Below the pieces are notes generated by a model. It had not been told where the DNA came from, ran no database searches, and saw only the letters and a program-made list of their open reading frames with translations. Made by a program: the position numbers and the translations under genes. A stretch of 9,462 bases of DNA from Clostridiales bacterium UBA8960 (lineage in GTDB: Bacteria > Bacillota > Clostridia > Peptostreptococcales > Acidaminobacteraceae). The DNA lies in the NCBI GenBank assembly GCA_003482695.1, contig DMYC01000038.1, positions 1 to 9,462 of the forward strand. Direction: 5' to 3'. This document shows, piece by piece, positions 1 to 7,273 of the stretch. Position 1 is the stretch's first letter. Each line of letters begins with the position of its first letter.

Positions 1-723
1 CTATAAGCGTAAACCACCGTTTACGGATAAATTGTGTCCTGTGATGAAGGATGACTCATCGCTTGCAAGGAAAAGAACGGCATTTGCTATTTCTTGTGGT
101 TCTCCAAGTCGCCCTAACATCGTTTTTTCTCTGATTGGATCGAGAACTTTATCTGGAACGGTCTTCATCATTTCAGTATTTACATAACCAGGTGCAACTG
201 AATTGACACGAACCGCCTCGCCTTTTCTGGAAAACTCTTTTGCCCATGTTTTCGCAAGTGCGATTACACCGGCTTTAGTCGCAGCATAATTGGATTGACC
301 GATGTTGCCATATTCACCGACAACAGAAGCGATATTTACGATTGAACCTTTTTTTTGTTCAATCATGACGGGCGCAACTACTTGAGTTAAGTTGAAACCG
401 CCTTTAAGATTTACATCAATAACCAAATCCCACATTTCCTCAGTCATTTTATGGATAAGCGCATCTCTCGTAATGCCAGCGTTATTCACTAAAATATCAA
501 TGTGTCCGTATTTGCTTACAGTGTTTGCGATGAACTGTTCAATTTCTGGACGCTTCGTTACATTTAATTTGTAACCTTCTACGTTTTCACATGAGTATGT
601 CAAATCAGACATATCCACTGCGATTACTTTTGCGCCTTCTCTTGCAAACGTTTCACAGATGCACTGACCAATGCCTTGTGCGCCGCCTGTGACGATCGCA
701 ACTTTTCCTTCTAATCTTTTCAT
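1..723 (-). CDS. fabG: FabG-like short-chain dehydrogenase/reductase (probable 3-oxoacyl-ACP or acetoacetyl-CoA reductase)
   Basis: Complete 240-residue protein of the classical SDR family, cytosolic and normally tetrameric, reducing a 3-keto group with NAD(P)H. Visible motifs, in order: the Rossmann glycine motif TGGAQGIG at 12-19, NNAG at 80-83, structural N105, and the catalytic residues S133, Y146 and K150 (YAATK). The stretch around 136-150 (GEYGNIGQSNYAATK) and the C-terminal NGG are typical of FabG and PhaB-type enzymes. Residue 37, at the end of the second strand, is Asp (AVD), which in SDRs usually favours NAD(H) over NADP(H). Start chosen at 723 because GGGAGG (730-735) sits six bases upstream; an in-frame ATG at 762 would add 13 residues with no SDR counterpart and no good binding site. 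There are no acp, fabD or fabF neighbours, so a role in acyl-CoA metabolism is as possible as fatty acid synthesis. The family is certain, the substrate is not. Confidence 0.85.
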   Translation of the reverse strand: MKRLEGKVAIVTGGAQGIGQCICETFAREGAKVIAVDMSDLTYSCENVEGYKLNVTKRPEIEQFIANTVSKYGHIDILVNNAGITRDALIHKMTEEMWDLVIDVNLKGGFNLTQVVAPVMIEQKKGSIVNIASVVGEYGNIGQSNYAATKAGVIALAKTWAKEFSRKGEAVRVNSVAPGYVNTEMMKTVPDKVLDPIREKTMLGRLGEPQEIANAVLFLASDESSFITGHNLSVNGGLRL

Positions 724-729
724 TTCAGT

Positions 730-735
730 CCTCCC
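730..735 (-). promoter_or_regulatory. Shine-Dalgarno site fixing the fabG-like start
   Basis: GGGAGG read on the minus strand, six bases before the ATG at 723. It lies inside the longer open frame that begins at 762, so it supports the shorter 240-residue protein, which starts MKRLEGKVAIV as SDR proteins usually do. Confidence 0.75.
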
Positions 736-817
736 TAGTCCCTTTGAATTGTGTTCGTCCATTAACTATCGCAAGATTCATGCCATTGAAATATTGCAGT
801 ACTTAACGCACATTACT

Positions 818-826
818 ATTATATCA
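818..826 (-). promoter_or_regulatory. Extended -10 promoter candidate for the fabG-like gene
   Basis: The minus strand reads TGATATAAT: a perfect TATAAT (818-823) preceded by the TGn of an extended -10 element. No good -35 hexamer stands 16-18 bases upstream, as is common for extended -10 promoters. Transcription would start near 811 and give a leader of about 90 bases before the ATG at 723. I see no riboswitch or clear operator in that leader. It suggests the reductase can be expressed apart from the PhoH gene upstream. Confidence 0.5.
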
Positions 827-863
827 AAATCAAAACTTTTTGGGAGATTATTTTACATCCGAT

Positions 864-2243
864 TTACATCGCTTTTTCAGCAATCTGTGCAAGAGGACTT
901 CTTTCAACTTGCTTCAAACAAACATGCCCACTTATCGTAAAAGGTTTCATTTTTTCGATTGTATAGACGAGACCATTGGATTTGGCATCAACGAGTACAT
1001 TGTCAATCTGATTATCGCTTGGATCGCCTATAAAAACGAATTTCGATCCGAAACCGGCTCTGGTCAACATGAGTTTTGCTAAGTGTGGGGTGATTTCTTG
1101 TGCTTCATCGACGATGACGAGGGCATCGGACAATGTACGCCCTCTCATATACGTAAACGTCTTTGTTTCGATAACGCCGTATTTTCTATACTGCTCGATG
1201 AAATCATCCACACTGAACTCAGGTTTTTCACTGTAGACCATGTGTCGCCCTTTTCCTGTCATATCCTTCTGTTTTTTTAGCACCTTTTGATCCACCAAAC
1301 TCTCGATGGCATCATAAAAACTACCCATCCATGGTCTGAGCTTTTCTTCTTCCGTACCGGGAAGAAAACCGATATCATTGCCTGCTGGGACGACGGGTCT
1401 AACAAAAACGATTTTTCTATACTGCCCTTGTTCAATCACCTTTTGAAGTGCAACCGCTGTAGCCAGTATCGTTTTACCCGATCCTGCACCACCTGATATG
1501 GTTACAAAATGGATGTCTGGATTCAAGAGGAGTTCATAAGCCATCTTTTGTTCGCGATTAATCGGCGTCAACCCCCACGAAACTTCATTTTGATATTTTA
1601 ACGGCACAATTTTTTGACCATCGTATCTCGCCAGTATTTCATGACCTTCTCGATCTAAGCTCTTAATGTGTAAAAATTGATTTGGGAAAAGGGAACCTTC
1701 GAGTTCAGGAGGGACGGACAGACCACCCGCATAAATCGCATCAATCTGTCGGCTGAAAAATTGGGTGTCGATATACCCCTTGTACAGGTCGTCAGTTTCG
1801 ATCTTGTCATTTTGATAGTCTTGTATCTCAAGCCCTATTGCATCGCCTTTAATCGCCATATAGAGGTCTTTAGTGACCAGTACTGTCTGTATCGGCTTAT
1901 AAATCTCTTGAAGCTTCTTCGCAATCGCCAATATTTTTGTGTCGTTCTTAGATATATCTAGACCGTCGGGCAGCGCATCATAGTCCAAATGATTGAGTTC
2001 GATCCGCAAACTGCCACCAGAATCGAGTTCGACACCATCCGACAGGCTCCCGCGTTTTCTGATATTGCTAAGTTCTCTTGCTGCACATCTGGCATGATAA
2101 CCGACGATGCCTTCTCTCTTCTTTAAATGGTCCAACTCTTCAATACAAATAATTGGAATGATGATATGATTGTCTTCAAATTTGTAAAAACAAAACGGAT
2201 CATGAATCATAACATTTGTATCCAAAATGAAGTTTTTTACCAT
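864..2243 (-). CDS. ylaK: PIN-PhoH fusion ATPase (YlaK/PhoH2 type)
   Basis: Complete 459-residue cytosolic protein with two domains. Residues 1 to about 145 form a PIN nuclease-like domain: the acidic metal-site candidates are D8 (LDTN), E35 (CIEELD), D101 (KNDTKI) and D126 (VTKDLY), so the catalytic set looks intact. Residues about 225-459 are a PhoH P-loop ATPase: a Q-motif-like TPINREQ at 226-232, Walker A GGAGSGKT at 251-258, the PhoH signature around VRPVVPAGNDIGFLPG (281-296), Walker B VIVDEAQ at 376-382, GDPSDNQID at 406-414 and VERSP at 446-450. Mycobacterial PhoH2 proteins of this layout have been described as sequence-specific RNA helicase/RNases; the role in Firmicutes is not settled. 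It differs from the PIN-less PhoH encoded beside ybeY. The start at 2243 has AGGAGG (2249-2254) five bases upstream. No adjacent antitoxin-like small gene is present, so a toxin-antitoxin role is not supported. No clear promoter lies in the 85-base gap from pepV. Confidence 0.93.
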   Translation of the reverse strand: MVKNFILDTNVMIHDPFCFYKFEDNHIIIPIICIEELDHLKKREGIVGYHARCAARELSNIRKRGSLSDGVELDSGGSLRIELNHLDYDALPDGLDISKNDTKILAIAKKLQEIYKPIQTVLVTKDLYMAIKGDAIGLEIQDYQNDKIETDDLYKGYIDTQFFSRQIDAIYAGGLSVPPELEGSLFPNQFLHIKSLDREGHEILARYDGQKIVPLKYQNEVSWGLTPINREQKMAYELLLNPDIHFVTISGGAGSGKTILATAVALQKVIEQGQYRKIVFVRPVVPAGNDIGFLPGTEEEKLRPWMGSFYDAIESLVDQKVLKKQKDMTGKGRHMVYSEKPEFSVDDFIEQYRKYGVIETKTFTYMRGRTLSDALVIVDEAQEITPHLAKLMLTRAGFGSKFVFIGDPSDNQIDNVLVDAKSNGLVYTIEKMKPFTISGHVCLKQVERSPLAQIAEKAM

Positions 2244-2300
2244 AACTGCCTCCTAATGTCATATGAATTAGATGCTTTAAATAGAATATATCAAATCAAT

Positions 2301-2317
2301 GTTTGACGCAGTTAAAC
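2301..2317. repeat. Short imperfect inverted repeat between pepV and the PhoH gene
   Basis: GTTTGAC GCA GTTAAAC: two 7-base arms with one mismatch around a 3-base centre. It lies 12 bases after the pepV stop and 58 bases before the PhoH-gene start. It could be a small operator or a weak RNA hairpin. No T-tract follows on the minus strand, so it does not look like an intrinsic terminator. Confidence 0.35.
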
Positions 2318-2328
2318 ACTATGTTAAA

Positions 2329-3666
2329 TTACTCAAGCAATTTTTCAACTGCCTTAGCATATATTTGTGCACACTTCACCAGTGCACTAATATCGATAAA
2401 TTCGTCCGTCTGATGTGCAACCTTCTCTTGACCTGGGAATACAGGGCCATAAGCGACGATATTTGGCATTGAGCGCGCATAAGTTGCACCACCTGTTGAA
2501 ATAGGATCGCCAGGCAAACCCGTCTCTTCTTCATACACTGAAATTAGGGTTTGAATCAGTTTAGAATCTTTTGATTCATAAAGTGGTGCAAGATAATCGA
2601 TTTCCTCATATTCGAGTTCATATTTATCAGCGACCCTTTTTATGCCTTCTACGATGAATTTCTTATCGATTGTCACAGGGATTCTCATATCGACGCCAAT
2701 CATCTCTCCAAATGCACTCAAATCGATTTGATTGACAGATAGTGTCAATTCGCCCGAAGGTTCATCGGACAAGTTTCCGAAAATGAGCTCTCCGCTATTC
2801 GTAAAAGCAATTTTATCATTGACGAAGTCAATAATCGGCGAAGTTACACCCATTGAACTTAAACCGACCACCATTCTAACAATGGCGTTAATACCTGCGG
2901 CTGGTTTAGCAGAATGCGCACTTCTCCCGATCACATATAGTTCTTCATTTTCAAGTTCATGGTCAAAACCAAGCTTTTTCAATTGTTTTTCCAGTCTAAA
3001 GAGATGGTCCCCGTGATAGACGGCTGATTCAGGCACTGCATTTAGCGCCGTTCCACCTTTCACCCTCAAGTCGGATTTTTTACCGGACTTAAGTCTAAAC
3101 TGAAGCAAGCCCTTCTCTGCGAATACGACGGGAAAATTGGAGTCTGGGGTAAATCCCATGGTTGGCAACGTCTCTTTTGAAACATATTTACAAATGCCTC
3201 TCCAAGCGTTTTCTTCATCTGTGCCAAAGATCAGTCGAACCCGTTTAGGAAATGTGATCCCAGCATTCATGAGTGCTTTAACACCATAAATCGCAGCGAC
3301 TAGAGGCCCTTTGTCATCAATCGTACCTCTACCGTACAGCTTTCCACCGTCGATCTCGCCACCAAAAGGCTTATGCGTCCAGTTGTCAGCATCGCCTTCA
3401 GAAACAATATCAACATGCCCTAAAATACCAATCATCTCAGAACCGCTTCCAACTTCAGCGTATCCATAGTAGCCCTCTGGATCATAGAATGTTGTAAATC
3501 CAAGAGCTTCACATATTTCCAAAGTCTTCCTTAGCGCTTTGTCAATTTCTAGACCAAAAGGTCTTTCATCACTTGTTTCATCAATAACGCTTGGTATTGC
3601 GACTAGATCAATGAGTGAACGAATCATCTCACTTTGTATTGCGATCACATTATCTCGAATTTTCAT
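2329..3666 (-). CDS. pepV: PepV-type M20 family dipeptidase
   Basis: Complete 445-residue dinuclear zinc peptidase of the M20 family, PepV subgroup, which cleaves dipeptides (including D/L-type and beta-Ala-His-like ones in some members) in the cytosol. Visible metal and catalytic motifs: GHVDIV with H84 and D86, GRGTIDDKGP with the bridging Asp at 117/118, DEEN with E151 and E152 (general base and ligand), D175 in FTPDSNFP, and H418 in AHQTDEF near the C terminus. H251 in SAHSAKP lies in the lid domain, where PepV uses a His to hold the substrate. Length fits PepV (about 470 residues) rather than PepT or CPG2. The start at 3666 has a G-rich binding site (AAGGGGG) seven bases upstream. It is separated from ileS by a strong terminator and has its own promoter candidate. 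It probably supplies amino acids from peptide uptake. Exact substrate range cannot be read from sequence. Confidence 0.92.
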   Translation of the reverse strand: MKIRDNVIAIQSEMIRSLIDLVAIPSVIDETSDERPFGLEIDKALRKTLEICEALGFTTFYDPEGYYGYAEVGSGSEMIGILGHVDIVSEGDADNWTHKPFGGEIDGGKLYGRGTIDDKGPLVAAIYGVKALMNAGITFPKRVRLIFGTDEENAWRGICKYVSKETLPTMGFTPDSNFPVVFAEKGLLQFRLKSGKKSDLRVKGGTALNAVPESAVYHGDHLFRLEKQLKKLGFDHELENEELYVIGRSAHSAKPAAGINAIVRMVVGLSSMGVTSPIIDFVNDKIAFTNSGELIFGNLSDEPSGELTLSVNQIDLSAFGEMIGVDMRIPVTIDKKFIVEGIKRVADKYELEYEEIDYLAPLYESKDSKLIQTLISVYEEETGLPGDPISTGGATYARSMPNIVAYGPVFPGQEKVAHQTDEFIDISALVKCAQIYAKAVEKLLE

Positions 3667-3710
3667 GCCTTCGCCCCCTTACTGACTGTTTTTGAAAGTT
3701 GATGTTAACT

Positions 3711-3742
3711 AATATATAACCTGTTATCTTACAATAAATCAA
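3711..3742 (-). promoter_or_regulatory. Candidate sigma-A promoter for pepV
   Basis: On the minus strand TTGATT (3737-3742, four of six to consensus) is followed after 18 bases by TATATA, or after 20 by TATATT (3711-3716). It lies between the ileS terminator and the pepV start, where a promoter is expected. The spacing is longer than ideal, so the exact -10 is uncertain. Confidence 0.4.
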
Positions 3743-3793
3743 CTAATATTTTATTATCTACAATTTTTGGGTTGATTACACCGCCATCAAGCT

Positions 3794-3839
3794 AAAAAAA
3801 ATTCTGCAGAAGTTGCCATACAGCAACTTCATACAGAAT
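3794..3839 (-). terminator. Intrinsic terminator of ileS
   Basis: A two-part hairpin read on the minus strand. The inner stem is GAAGTTGC/GCAACTTC (3809-3816 with 3823-3830) around a 6-base loop. The outer stem is ATTCTG/CAGAAT (3801-3806 with 3834-3839), separated from the inner stem by small unpaired bases. Eight T residues follow (3794-3801, overlapping the stem end). It begins 13 bases after the ileS stop codon and ends the ileS transcript before pepV. Confidence 0.9.
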
Positions 3840-3852
3840 TTTCAACTATAAA

Positions 3853-6800
3853 TTAAATTTTTTCCAAATAGACGCCGACTTCGTGTCCATTGAGCATATG
3901 AACTTCATATGGCACGTCACCTTCATTTAGCAATTCAATTGCCAACGTTTCAGACATGATATACTCAGCATGCGTTTTAACCGCTTGCTCAAAAGCTTCA
4001 GGCGCCTTGTAGTAGATCTTGATGTTGTCCATCATTTCATAATCATTCGCTTTTCTCATCTGCTGTACACGTGAGATGAGTTCACGTGCATACCCTTCAT
4101 TGATAAGAGCCTCCGTGAGGTTGGTATCGAGAATAATAAATCGATTGTTTTCCATTTTCACTGTAAACCCTTCTTTTGCGTTGATGTTGATAAGCACGTG
4201 CTCAGCAGTTGCTTCGAATGTTTCACCCGCTACATCCAAACTTATCGTTTCACCTGCATCAAATCTCATGGCATACACTTGTGGATCGAGTCCTGAAAGG
4301 GCTTTCCCGAACTCGCCCATATTTTTACCCACTAGTGGACCCAAAACTTTAAAGTTAGGTTTCAACTGGAAGTTCATATAATTCGGCAAATCATGTGTAA
4401 ACTCCACATGCTTCACATTTAACTCTTCCATGATTAATGGCACAAGATCGCTTATAAGCGTTTCATATTTGCCATCGACGATGACTTCCTGAATCGGCTG
4501 TCTCACTTTTATTTTTACAGACTCACGCGCGGCGCGCCCCAAAGTAACAAGTTCACGGATCAAGTCCATTCTCGATTCAACATGCTTATCGATGATGGCT
4601 TCATCGTGCTCTGGGTAATTGCTTACATGAACAGATTCATCACCTGTCAAGTTTCTGTAAATTTCTTCAGTCAAAAATGGTGCAAATGGTGCAGCGAGTT
4701 GACACACAGCGATCAAAACTTCGTTCGTCGTGTTATAGACTGATTTTTTATCTTCTGTTAGTTCCGACTCCCAAAAACGTCTTCTAGAGCGTCTGATGTA
4801 CCAGTTTGATAAATCTTCACTTACAAATTCCTGAATTTTTCGAACGGCTTTCGTCATATCGAAAACATCGATGTCTTCTCGAACGGCTTTCGTCAACGAA
4901 TTGAGTTTAGATAAAATCCATCGATCAAGTTCAGGTCTATCTTTAGGGAGAACATAAAAACTGTTTACATCGATATTGTCTGTATTGGCATACAACGTAA
5001 AGAAATTGTAGACATTCTTGATTGTCCCAAAGAATTTTGAATTGACTTCGATTAATCCGTCTTCATCAAATTTCGTAGGTGTCCATGCAGGTGACACATA
5101 GTAAAGGTACCATCTGACGACATCTGCACCGTATTTGTCTAAGAGTTCGAATGCATCGACGCCATTGCCTCTCGATTTAGACATTTTTTTACCATGCTTA
5201 TCGAGAACCAAATCGTTCACTAGGACATTTTTGTATGGCGAAGTGCCCATGACAAACGTACTGATGGCGATTAGTGAATAGAACCAGCCTCTTGTCTGGT
5301 CGATGCCTTCGCAGATAAAGTCCGCTGGAAACAGGGAATCGAATGCTTCTTTATTCTCAAAAGGATAATGGTGTTGCGCAAATGGCATGGCACCACTATC
5401 AAACCAGCAATCGATGACTTCTGGTACACGATTCATCGTGTCTCCACACTTATCACATTTCAAATGAACATCATCTACATAAGGTCTATGAAGCTCAATG
5501 CTGAGGTCGATTTCTTCGATTGCGCGATCGACAAGTTCTTGCCTTGAACTTACAGAAGTGATATGACCACAGTCACATCGCCATAAATTAAGAGGCGTTC
5601 CCCAATATCGACTCCTTGATATCGCCCAGTCATTTAAGTTTTCGAGCCAATTGCCAAATCGTTTTTCACCTACATAGTCTGGGTACCAATTGACATTCTT
5701 GTTGTTTTCAATGAGTTGATCCTTGAGTTTTGTCATTTCGATATACCAGCTTGGCTTTGCGTAATACAGAAGCGGTGTTCTACAGCGCCAACAATGCGGG
5801 TAGTTGTGTTCCATCTTTTGTCTTTTGAACAGTTTATTGTTCTCAGCCAGCCAGATGATTATGTCTGGATCCGCATCCATTACGAATTTGCCTTTCCAGG
5901 GTGTTTCAGTATATTTACCTTCTTCATCCACTGGTTGAAGGACAGGAAGCCCATAGCGAACCCCAGTGTTATAATCGTCTTCACCAAATGCAGGTGCAGT
6001 GTGAACAATACCTGTGCCATCTTCAACCGTGACATAATCCGCACAAGTAACAAAAAATGCTTTCTTATCCGCTTTGACAAATGGCATCAATTGCTCATAC
6101 TCCATAAACTCAAGCGATTTACCTTTCAATTCTTCAAGAACTTCAAATGGTCCATCGAGCACTTGAGGTGCGAGATTTTTTTCCACATAATAGACTTCAT
6201 CGTTAAATTTCACTTTTACATATGTCTCATTTGGATTTACTGTCAATGCAACGTTTGATGCGAGTGTCCAAGGCGTCGTCGTCCAAACTAGAAAATACTC
6301 GTCATGGCCTGCTCTTTTGAATTTAACATAAACGGTTACCGTTTTGATCTCTTGATAACCTTGAGCAACTTCATGTGACGCGAGTCCAGTTCCACAACGT
6401 GGGCAATAAGGCAATATTTTATGACCTTCATAAATATAGCCCTCTTTAAAAAACTTGTCTAGGATCCACCATTCACTTTCAATATAGTCATTTTCAAGTG
6501 TGATATATGGATTATCAAGGTCGATGAGATATGCCATCTTTTTGGTCATTTCTCTCCAAGAATCTTCATACTCGAAAACAGAAGCGCGACATTCACGATT
6601 AAAATTTTCGAGTCCATATGCTTCAATCGCAGTCTTATCATTTAAATTCAATCTTTTCTCTACTTCAATCTCCACAGGAAGACCGTGTGTATCCCAGCCC
6701 GCTTTACGCTTCACTTGATAGCCCTGCATCGTTTTGATACGGCACACAGAATCCTTTAGCGCTCTCGCAAGTACATGATGAATACCAGGTCGACCATTTG

Positions 6801-6948
6801 CTGTCGGAGGCCCTTCATAGAAAATAAAAGCTGGTTTGCCTTCGCGCGTTTCTACGCTTCGCTTTAACAAATCAATATTTTCCCAATAATCTCTAACTAA
6901 CTTTTCATTTTCTGCAACAGAATTTTTTGATAGTTCTTTATAACCCAT
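3853..6948 (-). CDS. ileS: Isoleucyl-tRNA synthetase, type 2 (IleRS2)
   Basis: Complete class Ia synthetase of 1031 residues from the preferred start, charging tRNA-Ile with isoleucine in the cytosol. Class I signature 1 reads GIHH at 55-58 in place of HIGH, a form known from IleRS2 enzymes; signature 2 is KMSKS at 588-592. The CP1 editing domain is present, with TTTPWTL at 223-229 and GIVHTAPAFGEDDY at 313-326 including the conserved editing Asp. Likely zinc ligands are the pairs C182/C185 and C386/C389, then C458/C460 and C498/C501. GIDQTRGWF is at 548-556. The anticodon-binding region covers about 675-830. The long C-terminal part has no Cys, so the C-terminal zinc finger of type 1 enzymes is absent, again fitting type 2, the class with low sensitivity to mupirocin. 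An ATG at 6957 would add MAE, but the binding site abuts it; see the ribosome binding site entry. The gene is preceded by its own promoter and a T-box and closed by its own terminator. Confidence 0.97.
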   Translation of the reverse strand: MGYKELSKNSVAENEKLVRDYWENIDLLKRSVETREGKPAFIFYEGPPTANGRPGIHHVLARALKDSVCRIKTMQGYQVKRKAGWDTHGLPVEIEVEKRLNLNDKTAIEAYGLENFNRECRASVFEYEDSWREMTKKMAYLIDLDNPYITLENDYIESEWWILDKFFKEGYIYEGHKILPYCPRCGTGLASHEVAQGYQEIKTVTVYVKFKRAGHDEYFLVWTTTPWTLASNVALTVNPNETYVKVKFNDEVYYVEKNLAPQVLDGPFEVLEELKGKSLEFMEYEQLMPFVKADKKAFFVTCADYVTVEDGTGIVHTAPAFGEDDYNTGVRYGLPVLQPVDEEGKYTETPWKGKFVMDADPDIIIWLAENNKLFKRQKMEHNYPHCWRCRTPLLYYAKPSWYIEMTKLKDQLIENNKNVNWYPDYVGEKRFGNWLENLNDWAISRSRYWGTPLNLWRCDCGHITSVSSRQELVDRAIEEIDLSIELHRPYVDDVHLKCDKCGDTMNRVPEVIDCWFDSGAMPFAQHHYPFENKEAFDSLFPADFICEGIDQTRGWFYSLIAISTFVMGTSPYKNVLVNDLVLDKHGKKMSKSRGNGVDAFELLDKYGADVVRWYLYYVSPAWTPTKFDEDGLIEVNSKFFGTIKNVYNFFTLYANTDNIDVNSFYVLPKDRPELDRWILSKLNSLTKAVREDIDVFDMTKAVRKIQEFVSEDLSNWYIRRSRRRFWESELTEDKKSVYNTTNEVLIAVCQLAAPFAPFLTEEIYRNLTGDESVHVSNYPEHDEAIIDKHVESRMDLIRELVTLGRAARESVKIKVRQPIQEVIVDGKYETLISDLVPLIMEELNVKHVEFTHDLPNYMNFQLKPNFKVLGPLVGKNMGEFGKALSGLDPQVYAMRFDAGETISLDVAGETFEATAEHVLININAKEGFTVKMENNRFIILDTNLTEALINEGYARELISRVQQMRKANDYEMMDNIKIYYKAPEAFEQAVKTHAEYIMSETLAIELLNEGDVPYEVHMLNGHEVGVYLEKI

Positions 6949-6956
6949 TTCTGCCA

Positions 6957-6962
6957 TCCTTT
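6957..6962 (-). promoter_or_regulatory. Ribosome binding site deciding the ileS start
   Basis: The minus strand reads AAAGGATGGCAGAAATG. The purine run AAAGGA directly touches or overlaps the first ATG (6957), which leaves no spacer for initiation there. It stands eight bases before the second in-frame ATG (6948), a normal spacing. No other purine-rich site lies between the leader terminator and 6957. The start at 6948, giving MGYKELSKNS, is therefore preferred. Confidence 0.7.
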
Positions 6963-6974
6963 CATCATGTATTC

Positions 6975-7008
6975 AAAAAAATAAAATCCCATAGCTATAG
7001 CTATGGGA
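6975..7008 (-). terminator. Leader terminator of the ileS T-box
   Basis: A perfect 11+11 palindrome (6987-7008): the 5' arm reads TCCCATAGC, the loop TATA, the 3' arm GCTATGGGA. It is followed on the minus strand by TTTT, an A and seven T (6975-6986). The stem's CCC (7005-7007) is the same segment needed by the antiterminator, so the two structures exclude each other. Confidence 0.92.
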
Positions 7009-7220
7009 CGAATTAACCGTGGTACCACCCAAATTACACAAAAGTGTCTCTCATCCATTTTAACGGGTTCGAACCGATTCAGACTACTCGATAATATCTT
7101 TCGAATGAATAACTATGGGTGATATTCATAACATGCTCACGTATCAGTTCACACCTTCCACTGACTCTCTTGACGCACATGTTACTACTCGTCCCAATGA
7201 TCGTTTGTAAATATGATTAT
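6975..7220 (-). ncRNA. T-box riboswitch leader, isoleucine-specific
   Basis: The leader binds tRNA-Ile and lets transcription enter ileS when the tRNA is uncharged. Read on the minus strand: the base of Stem I pairs TGGG (7193-7196) with CCCA (7116-7119). The specifier loop has ACGAGTAGTA (with the AGTA motif) on one side and ATGAATATCA on the other, holding specifier codon ATC (7121-7123) followed by the usual A. The helix above is AACATG/CATGTT (7178-7183 with 7130-7135), then the AGAGAG segment and an apical loop containing GGAAGGTGTGA. Stem III is ACAC-TTTT-GTGT (7036-7047). The T-box core GGGTGGTACCACG (7018-7030) has TGGT at 7024-7027, whose last T can pair with discriminator A73 of tRNA-Ile. 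The antiterminator pairs GGG and ACG around the bulge with CGTCCC (7005-7010). This accounts for most of the 325 gene-free bases between divIVA and ileS. Confidence 0.95.
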
Positions 7221-7226
7221 TGTTAT

Positions 7227-7255
7227 ATTATAGCGGAATCAATTTGCGCCGTCAA
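7227..7255 (-). promoter_or_regulatory. Sigma-A promoter of the ileS leader
   Basis: Minus strand TTGACG (7250-7255), a 17-base spacer, then a perfect TATAAT (7227-7232). Transcription should begin near 7220, 20-25 bases before Stem I of the T-box. The -35 lies only 18 bases after the divIVA stop codon, with no terminator between, so ileS can be read both from here and by read-through from the division cluster. Confidence 0.88.
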
Positions 7256-7273
7256 CTTTATTTAGTCGCCAAA

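Noticed and set aside
724..762. Upstream in-frame ATG giving the FabG-like protein 13 more residues
   Set aside because: The extension (MDEHNSKGLGRTE) is unlike SDR N termini, has no good Shine-Dalgarno site, and itself contains the strong GGGAGG site of the ATG at 723.
2301..2317. Possible intrinsic terminator after pepV
   Set aside because: The stem is only seven pairs with one mismatch, AT rich, and no T-run follows on the minus strand. It is kept only as a short inverted repeat.
2244..2328. Minus-strand promoter for the PhoH gene
   Set aside because: TTGATT and TCTAAT are 21 bases apart, and TTTAAC/TTAACT lie 19-20 bases from TATATT. No pair has both acceptable hexamers and 16-18 base spacing, so co-transcription with pepV is as likely.
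5716..6258. A 180-codon open frame on the plus strand inside ileS
   Set aside because: It lies wholly antisense to a strongly conserved part of IleRS, its translation is rich in Cys, Phe and Ile with no recognisable domain, and no binding site or promoter was evident. It is a shadow of the coding strand.
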